Source: Torymus aiolomorphi
Taxonomy: Eukaryota > Arthropoda > Insecta > Hymenoptera > Torymidae
Direction: 5' to 3'
Assembly (NCBI GenBank): GCA_036365515.1
Contig: CM070873.1
Location: forward strand, 222,506,876 to 222,570,875
Length of the DNA stretch: 64,000 nucleotides
The notes beneath the pieces were generated by a model, which saw only the letters and a list, made by a program, of their open reading frames with translations, was not told where the DNA came from and did not search any database. This document shows, piece after piece, positions 26,086 to 38,900 of this stretch (positions are counted from its first letter, which is position 1; each line of letters begins with the position of its first letter). The translations under genes and the position numbers were made by a program.

Positions 26086-29000
26086 TTAATTATATCCGAT
26101 AGTTTACTTGTATGGATATTTCTAAACCAGCATAATAATTTCATTTTTTATTCACATCGTGTTATATAACTGAAACACAAAATATCCAGGCCTCACTGTC
26201 GGCATGCGGATAGACACAGCACGCAATTTTCTTTCCTTCCTTCCTATATAAAAGTAGGGGATTATAAGGGTTTGCATTCCATTACCAAGATTGCCCTTCA
26301 CATTCTTCTCGGAAGTGTCACACATCGGCGGCAACATCCGACAATAAAAAAAAAAGAGAGCTCGCCGCAAAACACAATAAAGCGTCAGTGGGAGCTCCGG
26401 AATCTCGTGATGGGGCGCCCCTCGAGTGCGAAGTGTGTCTCCGTGGAATTTCCACCCTCGCGCGTTCGCTCGCACGTACGAGACAAGACGAGACAATAAT
26501 GCGCTTCGTAAATCCACGCGCTTTCCCATATATATATAAGTCGCTCAATGCGGCAGTTTACAAACACACGCACACGCGCATCGAGGAAGAACAACGAGGA
26601 CGAGGCCGTTGGAATCTGCCAACGGACTTGATCGAGGGACGTGCGTGGGTGCGCCCTAGTAGCCGTGCGAGTGGGTCCCGAGATTTTCGGACCTCCATCG
26701 GCGAGGTCGGCACAGGTAGATTCTACCTGGGGAGGGACGTCGCCGCCACCCCCCGAAGGGCCAGACGTGACGGGTTGCGCTAGCGCGTGAGGTGCCGTTC
26801 TTTTTTTTTGTTTTTGACGTTAGGTCTAGTGTCTATGTAGGCCAACCGCGGAGAAGTCATCGAGATATGACGCTGATTACTCTGCTGACCCTAAGAAGAT
26901 TCGTTGTTGGAGATACTTGAGGCTTTCCGGGCGGAGAGTTGTCGTACGCTTGTGGCCTCGGGAGACGAGATTTATCATGATGGGCTCTTTTTTTCTTCCC
27001 TGTGTTTTTCGATTTTGGCTTTTGTGGGCTATTTGTTTTTTCGAAATGTGACCCTTGATTTATTGTGGCTCTTTTGCATGCGGCCCGCATGATTGAGATG
27101 TAGAGATTGGGTTCGTGAAAAATTCCAATTATTTTTAAAATAATTCAGGATAAAATAGAAAATATTTACATTTTTTTGGTTCAGTATTACGTGCTCCTAT
27201 CTTCCCAAAAGTTTAAATAATATTCCAATAAAAATGACCGAGTTTTATACCCGTAAAAAAAACTATTATAGCCAGAAGTGAAAAACTGAATTTTCAGTGA
27301 CAAAATAAGTCTAAACCGGTTAGAAATCGGTAAAGTTTCTAACAGGTTTACAATCTGATTGTTTACCGAGAGACATCACAATAGACGCGGTCTCACCTCT
27401 ATGTTTAACAGTCGGAAAGACAAAAGTTACAAAATAACGTATACTGACGTTTTAGGATCTACGGGGAGAAATCTTTCCAGGTATTTGCTAGTTTTTTGGT
27501 TTTACGAGTTTATTTCCCAATTAGGCCAGCGAAACTCCCCGAACGCCTCGGCTGCACACCGCAGATAGACCGTAGCTCGGTGCTGGAATTCTCACTTTTT
27601 TTTCCCAAAGCCGGAGACTTTGGTCGGCAAAGTCTACCGCAGAAGCAGCGAACCCGGCGTCGAAAAAAAATGAAAAAACGTCTGCGGCCGTATATCACTA
27701 ATGACAATAAAGTTGTGCGAGCTCTCTCGAAGTCCCCGCGGGTACCAGTCGCAAAGCCGGCCTGCGCTTTTACCCCCCGAGCAACGCCACGTGGGGTGAA
27801 CATCCGTGAAAATCCTTCTCGCCCGGTAATAATGAGCGGCGCGCGCCCGATATCTCAAACGTAAAGTGAAACCAAACGGCCGCGTTCTTTGACTTTTCAC
27901 TCACACCTGAAGTTTTCCATGAAAGGTGAGCTAGGGAGCAGCAAAAAAACTTCAACAACAGGAGCGAAAAAGAGACCACAAGACCACCGAACGCGGATAA
28001 CGGGCTATCGGGTCAGACCAGCTCAAATTGTCTTTTAAAAGCGGCCCGTTGTCCGAGGCATTGAGAAGTCATAACGGTCGCGAAAAAAACCGCCCCGGTC
28101 CTTATGGATGCAAGAAAAAGAAGCGAGACATTACCGCCAAACTCTTCCATTGTCTCAGAGGTGCAAGATGATCGGAATTCCACCCTGGACTATATTGGGC
28201 TATGTGAGGCGAGAGAATCTTTTTACGCGCGATCCTCGTCGCGATTAGTTCCGAGCACTGTCTTTTTCCCGGGAGTCTCTTTTTCCGAGGTCGGCTTGCT
28301 GGCTAGCCGCGCATCGGACGCGCCAAGTCGGGCACATAGCCGCTTCTTACGTGAGAGCGACGCGAATCCGCGTTAAAGGAGGCTGGTTAGTCACGACCAC
28401 CTCGGTTCAATAGACGTCCTAACGAGCTGCGGATTCGCCCTTTTTTATATACGAGGCCTCTTGAGTTGCGTGCACTTGCGCATTTGGCCTTTCTTTCACT
28501 CTTGTTTGCTGGCCGGTCAATGGCGAGATGTCCGGTGAAATTCGAATCGTGCGACTTTTCTCGCTCTTTCGAAAGTGGAGATTCGGGGAAACTCGGACAT
28601 CGGCGAGATTCTTTGAGAAAAGCGGTGGGAGGAGTAGGTGCAAGGACTTGGTACTTGGGCGATCTGTGCGGCTTCTGGATCTCTATACGTACTCCACTTA
28701 ATTAATGACTTTCAGTTTAGGTTCAATTTAATACGGCTGATTTGCTTGTTTGCTCTGGACAAGATTAATCTGCTCACTTCGGTCTTGTAGCAAATAGAGA
28801 CAAATTGTGAAAAGAATCTGTCCCTCTTAGGTGGTCCAAAGAAAATTGATTTATCAAGGAGGTCTAAAAAAATAAGTATTTTTCGCACGTATCTTGCCCT
28901 GTAATTGTATTTTCTTTCATATTTAACAAAATTCTTAATCTCCCTTTTTATAATTTTTTAACAAATTAAAAATATATGACTAAAATGTATGACTAAATGA

Positions 29001-30339
29001 AAAAAATCATGATATTTACTTTCCTTTTATCGGTTTCAATAATTGAGATATCCCTTGAAGTTCGCACCGTTCAGCCACAAATCACTCCCTTTAAAGTACA
29101 TTTAATCACCGCCACCCTTTCGCAGTTCATCCCCCTTTCCTTGAACCCATTTTCCAGCTAAAAGAAAAAGTTACTCTTTAAAAAAAACGTTGGCATCGAA
29201 AAAGGGGAAGAAAACGTTAAGAAAAGCGCATTATCCGCGCAATCCATTCGCTCCGAACCCCATTATAACCCCTCTGGTCTGGCATTTCGCGGCCGTCTTC
29301 CAGCGATTTTATAACACGCACGACGTACAATCCCAGGACCCCATCATAGCGTTCTCACCTGCCTATGCTTCTTCTTCGATTCGCCTCGCGTTCGGATCCG
29401 GCAAATTACCCTTTCCCTAAAAATCTCTACTCCCAGCGATTGGAGCTCTGCTAACGAGTTTCCCCGAATCGACGCCTCATGCGTGTATGAACCCCGAAAA
29501 AGATCGGTAAAAGAGACCTCCGGGAGCAACTCGTCTTTCATTTGTGGGCTATTCGCACGCGCCTCTGAGAATAGTCGGCACTTTCACGCCGCTTGCTGGC
29601 AAATTAATTATGCACGCTCCCGCGCTTTTCCTGGATCGCGTGCGCGCGCAACCCTATTTACCCGTTTCACGAGACACCTCTCTCATTCCTCTCATCATCT
29701 CCTTCCAGCCGCAGGCCCATTGAAATTTCTCAATTTCCCTAATGCGCCCGGGGCCCGCCTCGCGCCCCATTGTCCCCCTTCGCCTACGCGCGTGCATATA
29801 TACTTGGCGCAGGTATACGCGCAGCCGTGGTAGGTGGTCGACTTCTTCCCTCTCTTTCCCTCTCTTGGCCGAAATTCCTATATTTCTCTATGCGAGCGCC
29901 GAAGTACACTTCCTTTCTCGGCTTTTCCTTCGGGAGATGAAAACGAGCGCGACCAACCCTTTTCGCGTGCGACGCGTGGACAGGAACGCGTGCGTGTGTC
30001 CGGCGCGAGGAGTCTAGAGAAACGTCTTGAAGATCTGCGGTCGGTGTTGGAGTGTGACTCGAGTTAGCTTACATCTGTTCCGTGCGCGATTTGGCTTTGT
30101 CCAGTGCTGAGGCCGGACACACCGGCGCATCCGGTGTTTTCAATGAGAGCCGCTATAGGAGAAAGGTGTTGCTGACTTTTTGTGAGAGATTATTATCGCC
30201 ATTGACCGCGACTGCAGAATGGCCAAAGTAATTTAACCGCAAAATCTGGACTGAATAATTATGCTGTGGTTCTTAAAAGCCGTTTATATTTGTTCAACAA
30301 AATTGCTGTTATTTCAATTTGCTTTCAACCTAAGAATAT
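26086..30339. other. Long CpG-rich, apparently non-coding region
   Basis: GC-rich at about 26190-27110, 27350-28740 and 29060-30200, with AT-rich gaps at 27110-27350 and 28740-29060. Many overlapping frames of up to 131 codons exist on both strands, Arg/Ser/Pro-rich and without recognisable domains. Promoters or enhancers are possible in CpG-rich DNA of this kind, but I could not identify a start site or exon. Confidence 0.55.
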
Positions 30340-32940
30340 CGTCCATTTTTATTTATTTATTTATTTATTTATCTAGAGTAATAAATACATTACATTACAT
30401 TACATATAGTAACCCTGCAGAGGAAAATAAATTCCCTGTTTTCAGGTCCGGAGTATAAAGTTACTTAAAACTGAAACTAATACTAAATCTTAAAACTAAA
30501 TAAAACATCTTTATTTTATAACATTATAATAAAAATTTATATAAACAGTAATAAGTATATATGTTATGCGCATTTATCTAAGTTTTAGACTTGATCTCTT
30601 ATATGAAATTATAGGATTCAATCGGTTTCAAGGAATATTATCCACAATCCATTTTTTTAACTTCTACATAGTAGGTCTTTTGTCTATTTCTAGAGTTTTG
30701 AACTCGTTTGGAAGTAGATTGAAAGTCTTTATTGTAGTTATGTAATTGTTTTTTTCACTTACTCTTTTGACTATTTTAGGTAAAAAGATTTATTTCTTGT
30801 CTTACTATTTGAATTTGTAAATATATTTTTCATTTCGTAGTTATAATATTTTAAACAGACCAATGTGAATAGTTGCTTAATATTCATTGGTTTATTTTGC
30901 TCAAAAGTATTTTTGAAAACTAGTTTAAGTAATCTGTTTTGAATATTTTGGAGCAAATGTTGATTATTTTTGTAGACACCACCCCAGGCAATTATCCCAT
31001 AATTAATCACACTGTCAAAAAACGCATAGTATATAACCTTTAAAGTATTTATTTGCATAAATTTATTAATTTTGTAGAAGATGAAATTTAAGTAACTAGT
31101 TTTTTTGATTAGATAGTCATAATATGTTCATCCCATTTTAGATTATAATCAAAATTAACCCCTAAATATTTACACGTGTCTACTCTCTTTAGTTTTTCTT
31201 TGTTAATAAAAATATCTAAATTTTTTGAAACACTGTCATAATAATTCCCGAAAGTTATGTACACAGTTTTACTTATGTTTAAAGTTAGTTTATTCAATGC
31301 GAGCCATGTTGCTACTTTTTCAAGATATTGATTCATTTCTTTCTCAATTTGTTTCCAGGTTTTACTCGATGAGATAACTGCTGTGTCATCAACATATGAT
31401 AAAATTGAGTTTTCTGGCATTGTCATCAGTAAATCATTTATATGCAGTATAAAAAGTAGCGGCCCAAGAATTATTCCTGCGGTACTCCCACAGTTATTAC
31501 TATCGTTTCACTTTCACTTTGGCCAATTCTTACTTTTTGCTTTCTATTTGTCAAGTAGATTTGCATTAATTTATAAGCTTTGCCTCTTATTCCGTACGTT
31601 TGCAACTTATTAAGAAGTACATTATGATCAACTGTATCAAAAGCTTTTTCTAGATTTAAAAATGCGACTGTGATGGGCTTACTCTTATCTAAGTTCTCAT
31701 ATATCCTTCTTGTAATATAGCTTAGAGCATCTCTGGTTCCTTTGTTTTTAATAAAGCCAAACTGTTTTTCACTTAATATTTTATATGCTTGTAAATAAAA
31801 TCAAAAATTCTTTTGTAAATTACCTTTTCGAAGATTTTTGCAATATTTGATATTAAAGATATTGGTCTATAGTTATTAACTACTAATTTTTTCCCTGATT
31901 TATAAATTGGTATCACTTCAGCAGCTTTTAGCGCATCCGGCCATATTGACTTTTTAATACATTTATTGATGATATGTGCCAATGGATCTGCTATATGATC
32001 AGATATTGTTTTGAGTATCTTAGCATTTATTTTATCAACTCTCCCATTCTTGATTTTCAAGTTGTCAATTATCTTTTTAATTTCAATTTCATCTGTAGGA
32101 TTTAGGAATATTGAATTTGCGTTGTTTGGGGGTAGTTGAATTAAACTTACTTGGAGCAATAATTTTATCGCTCATTTCTTTACCCATTTTACAATAATAA
32201 TCATTCATAATATTTGCAATTTTGGATTGGTCTTCTATTATCTCCTTGTTTTCATCATATATTTCACTTATGTTACCATCTTTTTTACCTTTGTTACCAA
32301 GTTTGGAATTTATAATTTTCCATAGTTGCCTTGGATTACCTGAAATTTTTTCTATAAGATCCTTATCATATTTAATTTTGGCATCTTTTATAACTTTATT
32401 TAGAAATTTAACATAGTTTTTATATTTCCATTTTAAGCTATCATTCACTGGATCTTTTTTTAATTTTTTATATAATTTATCCTTTTTTTTACAAGACTTT
32501 AATAATGCACTTGTAATCCATTCTTTTCTGGGTACATTATTGTTTTTAACCGGGTTCCTTTTTTATTTTTCTTGGCATTGTAGTATTCCATCTATAAAGA
32601 GGTTTATTGCTTCGTTTGGATCTTCGATTTGTTTTTATTCAGTCCAATATTTTTTATTTGCTATAATAGCTATTTCTTTGTAATTTAATGAATAATTAGT
32701 TTTCTTTTTCTCCATGTCTGTATTCACTAAAGGTTTTTTTTATGTCTATAAAAAGTAGATAGTGATCAGTAATAAGTGTCATTAATTTAAAAGTTTTTGT
32801 ATGGATTGAGCTAGTTTTTATAAAGATATTGTCGATGTATGTTCCACTATCAGTAGTTATATTTTATGGTCTAGTCGTATTAGTAAAGCCAGGGCGTGGA
32901 TAAATTAATTTAATAAGATACAATATTATTATGAGTTATC
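30340..32940 (-). mobile_element. 5'-truncated non-LTR retrotransposon (LINE), Jockey/CR1-like
   Basis: On the minus strand the element runs from the C-terminal end of an APE-type endonuclease (about 32940) through reverse transcriptase to a short A/T-rich 3' tail near 30345-30405. There, TAATG and TAAA repeats replace a long poly-A, as in CR1-type elements. 5' truncation is usual for target-primed reverse transcription. Motifs resemble the Jockey/CR1 side of the LINE tree; the exact clade is uncertain. The copy is dead, with several frame breaks. Confidence 0.85.
30771..32930 (-). pseudogene. LINE ORF2 remnant: endonuclease C-terminus and reverse transcriptase
   Basis: The protein would nick DNA and copy the element's RNA at the nick. 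Visible in order: IDNIFI and ITDHYLLF of the APE endonuclease (about 32745-32850); a linker (32089-32448); VNNYRPISLISNIAKIFEK of the RT fingers (31773-32159); motif A as FLNLEKAFDTVDH (about 31625-31670); GVPQ followed by a frame break in the GVPQGS motif (about 31475-31495); the catalytic SYVDDTAV (about 31383-31410); and INYGIIAWGGVYKN of the C-terminal part (30771-31058). Intact relatives keep this in one frame of roughly 900 residues. Here in-frame stops and at least two frameshifts divide it, so no function is expected. Confidence 0.88.
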
Positions 32941-33217
32941 AGTATCAACCATATTAATGATAAATTCTTTAAAAAATTAAATGCAAAAATTAAATTATAG
33001 GTATTCCTTTATCAATTGCTCTTACTATAGTTTCAAAACATAACTTAAGTTTTGATTTTTATATTTACTTAAAACACATTTTCACATATACCGAATATGA
33101 AAGAAAAAAATAGAATTTTTGAAATTTAGTAGATGAACTGTCTGAAATGGATGGAGTTAATAAACTTTATCGCATTAACGTATTTTTGTGTTAAAGTTAA
33201 TTTTTTTTTATTAGCTA

Positions 33218-33465
33218 CCCTGGTAGAAAATTAACCATATTTTTATAGCGAACGTGTTAATTAAATGGAAGCATTTTGAGCAAAAATCATAATTCAAAAA
33301 TAATATAATTCATCTAAAAGTTCTACTATTACTTAAAATACATATTTTATGAAGTGTAAATGCCATAATTTATTTCGGTATAATTATGAAATACAAGCAA
33401 TGTTCGTTTTTAGCCATAAAGTTAACTGAAAAATAGTTAGCTTATGCTTAACATTTCTATCAGAG
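33218..33465. mobile_element. Hairpin MITE, CCCTGGTAGAAA family, copy B (uninterrupted)
   Basis: The ends CCCTGGTAGAAAATTAACC and TTTCTATCAGAG are inverted repeats flanked by TA on both sides. The reverse complement aligns along its full length with 13601-14026 once the TTAA-flanked insert of that copy is removed. The shared interior includes GTTCGTTTTTAGCCATAAAG and ACACGTT.GC. At 248 bp with no coding capacity, it is a typical short MITE. Confidence 0.8.
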
Positions 33466-33578
33466 TATCTATGAAATATTTTGTATTTAAACTCATAAAC
33501 TAGGTTAAGTATCATACTTTATTTAGATAAGGTAATATCGATGTTAATGAGTTCAAAATGATGTAGTTTTTATTTGTG

Positions 33579-33615
33579 CAACGTTTCGGTAGCTGATTCG
33601 CTACCCTTATCAAGC
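33579..33615 (-). ncRNA. Hammerhead-like core of Penelope type (degenerate)
   Basis: On the minus strand, CTTGATAAGG is followed by GTAGC, a six-base loop, GCTAC and CGAAACGTTGC. This follows the hammerhead order CUGANGA - stem II - GAAA, with a five- to six-pair stem II. The CUGA box is altered (UUGAUAAG), so activity is doubtful. Such motifs mark the terminal repeats of Penelope-like elements. No Penelope coding sequence is adjacent. Confidence 0.4.
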
Positions 33616-33884
33616 ACTAAAGATTTCTGTTAAATAATTAATAATTAAATATTTGGAAAATGAGTGATCAACGAAACAAATTTGAATATCATACTTTACA
33701 ATGAAAACAACGAAAAATTCTATGAAAAGTTAAAAATTAAGGAAATCGGTATAGGTGTACTAAGTTTTCCAATTTTTTAATATAGGTACTTATTATTTTA
33801 TTTGTAATTTAAAATCAGTGTCATGTTTCTATTTTGTAGATTTATTAAAATTGGCATCTGGAAATTAAAAAAAAAAATTCTAAG

Positions 33885-34145
33885 AAAATGCAACCTTGCC
33901 ATGATCTTCTTAAGTTATTATATCTACTTAAGGCATTAATACTAATATCTTTTTTATTACCGCGAATCTTTTTCCTTTCTCTGTTGTAAACTGGGCATTC
34001 GACTATCAGATGTTTGATATTTGTTATAGTTTGTGCAATTTTTACAGTTTATTCTTAGTTCCTTATTTCTATTCGAAGCCCGATAATTAATGGTTTGGAT
34101 CGAAGGTGCTTTTTCACACAATGTGTAACGATTTTGTACAGTTCT
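33885..34145 (-). pseudogene. 3' end of a second LINE ORF2 (CCHC-like C-terminus)
   Basis: The minus strand encodes NCKNCTNYN and, after a frameshift, IKHLIVECPVYNRERKK. Together these form the Cys-x2-Cys...His-x4-Cys arrangement ending in CPVYNRER that closes ORF2 in Jockey/R1/I-type LINEs. Upstream codons (YTLCEKAPSIQTINYRASNR) stay open to about 34145. The fragment is in the same orientation as the larger LINE at 30.3-32.9 kb but is probably a separate insertion. No RT remains. Confidence 0.65.
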
Positions 34146-35880
34146 TTCTCAAAAATCCTCTAAAAATTTTGTAATACTCATGCACTAATATTTCTACATG
34201 ATCATATATTTTTACGTATAAATATGATACCCACAACATACTTTAAAAACATTTTCAAAATTTGGAAAAAATTGTGTTGATAAACCAGAACAACACTTCT
34301 CCACAAAGCCAATCACTTAAAGAATTCCAAACAGCGCCAACGGAAATCTTGGCAAGAAAAACAGACAAATACTTGGGATCCTGTCTTCTGAGGCAATCTC
34401 CGCGCCAGTGTTCCCGCACGCGCGCTCTTCCAAAGCAATACACCGCGATCGCAATAATACTAGCACAGAAGGCGCCCGCTGAAAAGGGTTGCTCTTCTCT
34501 CAATCGCGCTTCACATCGGAAAACCTACATCCGCTCCATTGTATAACGGTCTGACAAAGCGCCAAGGACTGGCGCGCACGCGCGACAAATAGCTGCGAAT
34601 GTGTGGGTGGGATGAATGAGGGTATACATATGAAAAGTGAATCGACTTAATCGGCTCCGACGTCGCGAGATTCTTCTCATCCAAGGGATTTTTCTCGGAG
34701 CCGACTCTTTGCTTTGCGCCACTCGCGATATATATATGCGGATAATAAGACGGAGGAATGCGTGTACGTTACAAACGGGGCAAGGTGTCGTCGTTGGCGG
34801 TTTTCACGCGCGCGCCCGCGCGTGCCTTTTTCTCTGTTCAGCCGCGTGTATTCTTCAAAAATGGATTTTGTTTTGTATGGTTGAATGGACTGCTAACGGT
34901 TACAATATTCATTGGGAATTTGTAATCTGCCCTATATGCATATGCTTTCTAGAAATACTGATTTTCTTTAAAGAACCTTTCTTAACTGAAATTCCAATTA
35001 GAGAAATAATCATTTAAGGCCGCGTTGCATTGGAGAAGTGTACTATGTGTATACAAATACTTAAGTGTACCCTAAAATTAAAAAATTCTTCGTGGCTTAT
35101 ATATTCAGTCACTAATAAATTCTGGAAAAATTAAAAAGATTAAGCTGTAAAAATTCAATTAAATTGCCACTTTATCTATTACCAGCCTATTATTTGATAA
35201 AATGTATTCACTACATGTTTAAAAATGTTCCTGAATTTTATCTGCTAAGATATCTTGGAATTGCACCCGGATCAAAATTTGATCGTAACGTACGCATTCC
35301 GAGTATTTATCTGCATTGAGAATAATCCGAAATATTTGGCATACCAAACCTTCGTCAGAATCCGGAACTATTTGAACCCTGTCACTTCCCGAATTCCGGT
35401 GTCGCGTACAATGGGTACACGGCTCGCTAATCGATGCACAAAACAAGTTCGTTACATACCACGCGACAACGCGCGCGGGATCGCGTTCGCGCCCGTTTCC
35501 CACACAGGCGCATACTCAAACCGTCTTTTTTCCGGAAAAGTAGCCAAGATTTCTCATCACGCGTACACATAAAAAGAGGACAGAAAGAGCCTCGGGGTTG
35601 AAAGAGGAAAAAGTTGGCGGGAAAGCACGCGAGATCTCGCCCCCGCACTCTCGTCTTTCTCGTCGCCCTTTCTTCCGTCTGGCAGAAGTACAACACACGA
35701 GCCGAGAGAGGACCATTGGATTCACAGTATGCGCCCGCTAACTGACTATAAGCGGCTACGATTCTTATATAGGACTACCTTCCTGGATGCATGTATGTAC
35801 ATACTTGTCAGGACCGTATTTCTCTAGAAAGATCAATGCGGCCGCAACAGAACCGCGCATCAACACAGCAGCAGTAAGAG
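34146..35880. other. Non-coding: CpG-rich islands with AT-rich spacer
   Basis: Islands at about 34300-34850 and 35330-35880, with an AT-rich gap at 34850-35330. The frames are short and unrecognised. I see no exon boundary worth calling. Confidence 0.6.
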
Positions 35881-38800
35881 AATTACCCCTATTCAATTGC
35901 ATTTTTGCTTCCTGCTTAATGCCTTAAATATATTTATTTTATCATATGTATTTTTTTGGATATATTTAATACTGATACGATTCGTTCTACACGGGCATTA
36001 TGCTTTTTAAATAATAAATTTATAAGAAAAGTGGATGTTACAGTTGAATTTAGCGAGATGAAAGCTTATGTATTTAATATATTAAGGTCTCCATCAGCTT
36101 TAGGGTAATGGTTCCCAATTTGGAACACTTAAATTTAAATGACTTATAAATTGAACAAAATATTATTTTCTGGTTTCGGAATGATCAATCTCTAGGGAAA
36201 TGCCTAAAAAATAATATGTTAATGTTTCTAAATGATTACGTAAATAATAAAAAAAATATAAGCTCAAAACGAGAAAAGGAGAAATTTCGCAATTTGGAAA
36301 AATGGGTTCTTAATATGAACAACTTTAAAAAATCAAGGAAAATGTTTAAAAAAACATACATTTCAGTATTCAAACATGTTTATTTGTTTAACAAAATAAA
36401 AATCTTCATATCCTTATTGTCAATTTATATTTTTTTATCGATAAAAAACCGATAGCAAATCATAAATACAATGATTTTATGTAAATATCACTAGATATGA
36501 TTTTTCTACTATAAATACGATAATAAATGCACGCAAATTCATAAACAATGCTATTTTAGCAATAAAAAAATAAAAATATGAAAAAATATATAATTTACCC
36601 ATTATCCATACTAAGCATTCTAGAGGTGGTTCGTATTAGGATCTTTTGAGTTTTTAAGTACTTTTTATCATATAATAAATAAAAAAATATTTTAATTAAA
36701 GCAAATGAATATAAAATGCTTTATACTGATATTAGAATAATACATATGTATAGTAATAGCCGCTATTATTCACCGCAATAAACTGCGCTCATACGATTTT
36801 GTTCGAAACAAACAATTAACTTTCCTAATTCGAAAATACATCCAATGACCATAAGAACATATAACAACTCATTTGGTCTCGAAATACAGCTAATGAACCT
36901 ATTACAAAAGAATAGGATCGCGTAGGTTCCGAAATATCGTGAAGGTTCATATTAGGCGCTAGGCCATATTCGGGGATATATTTTTATACCCTATATTATT
37001 TTCTAGTTTTCTGCTATATTTATCGAGATTGGTAAGAAGTTTTATCTGAAAGCAAAAATTTATGAAGTTAAGCACAATGAAATAGAAGGTAAAATAAGAT
37101 TAGTTAACCATTACAAAATTTTATTATAAAAAGTATTATTATATTAAAAATTCGTAATATCGTTTAGTATATAAACAATATCGCATGCTAGAAATATCTA
37201 GTTTTTATAAATGTTAATTTGATTACTATAAAGTAAGAGTCGAGAGAATTCTTAGTATTATTAAGGTAACTCTGGGTTTCGTCCATACACCTAATTTGGC
37301 CTCACACTTACACACGCACACACACACACACACACACGCACGCACTTCCTTGATTCCACTTTATGGGAAAGGTGAATTAGACATATAAGTTGCTAAAAAA
37401 ATGTGAAAAATATGGCTTATAAATTATTTCAAAATTTTCGCAAACATTTTCACTTGCATGTTTACAAAAGTATTAATCCGAAAAGTGGATGTACTAGTTA
37501 CACACGCTAAGTGTATAGCCAATATTTTTATTATGTTTAGGCTAATTTCATTTTTGGAGTGTAAGGAATTTTCTTCTAATAGAAGATAGATTGTATTTTG
37601 ACATGTTCAGGACTACAGCGAAAATCGACTAACTGGTTTACAGTGGTACAAGTAAAAATGCCTTAAATTTTATAAAAAGTTCAAACGTTTGGTATTTTTG
37701 AATATTAATTACTTGTCACAATACCATAAAGGATATTAGTTACGTTACATCTGACAGAATCTTAAAACTCCGAAACAAAACTGTCAATTATTGGGTTTGT
37801 TACATGTATCCACTGTCAAAGATTATCGCGTATGCCTCGTATAGTACAGTAGATCCGATTCATAGGAGTCATATACGACTCGTATAGCTCTGAACGTGTT
37901 GATGTATGTTTATACATTTTTGTCGATTTTGTTTTAAAAAAATGAAAAGAACTGTTTGGATTTAATTGGCCGAATTAAATTTATACACATGACTAAGCAT
38001 AGACTCTTTTTACATTTTAGCTTCGTTTGAACTTCTTCGTAAAAGACTTTCTATATTTTGGTGTCTCTTTAACAGCTTTTTCTGAGCATACAAAAAATTT
38101 TCTACTTAAGAGGGCCCAATTATCCAGAGTCAACTTATTTAGAACGATTTCAAAATATTGTCTGTATGTAAATGAAAGTCTTGACGTAGCATGTTTTATA
38201 ATGAACTATTCCTAAATGAATTTACTAATTGAGAAACATTTTAATATTGGTACGGTAGAAAGTTGATCGATATGAAATTGATCGTGAGGCAACACTTTAT
38301 TATTATTTACGTAGAAATAAATATTCGTATATAGTTTTGTAGCATCTAATGTAAGAGTTATTAAATAAAATTCGATTTGTATCTTGTGCCATTGCCTTTT
38401 AGTGCCTGCATTAATTTATTATTTATTCGAAAAAAATAAGTCAGACATTCTTTTTCTACGTATTTCATTGTAGAATACCTACATTACCTACACTTATCTC
38501 TCGATTCTGATTTAATTAATGCAACATGATGTATGGTTGGTTACAATAGAAATAAAAAGAATAATATTTGAATAAAATGAGTGAACCTCGATTGAGTCAT
38601 GATAAAAGTTTGTTCAACTATTTTTCAACTTTTTTTTTTTTCAATTTTTTTTTCAAGTATTTTGTTCTATTCTTAAAGTTTGAATATTTCATTACGAAGA
38701 TTAATACCTTATTTTTGCATGTACATTGTAATGCATTTTAAAAGTTTATGGTTGTTTTTGCTGATGTATAAATTGAATTGTTGAAACGGAAGAAAAATGA

Positions 38801-38900
38801 ATATCAAACTCTTATTTGTACGCACAGAGTGAATACAATTTATTATTAATTTTTATGCGCAGTTAAGTACCAAACTTTCGTCTAATAACTAAAGCTTAGA
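35881..38900. other. AT-rich stretch with no recognisable gene
   Basis: Three kilobases of AT-rich DNA. The only local features are a short CA tract at 37315-37340 and featureless frames of 62-79 codons. I found no inverted repeats of note, no RNA gene and no coding similarity. Confidence 0.6.

Noticed and set aside
27496..27864. 122-codon frame in CpG-rich DNA
   Set aside because: Low-complexity basic translation with open shadows on the opposite strand. No splice-site support.
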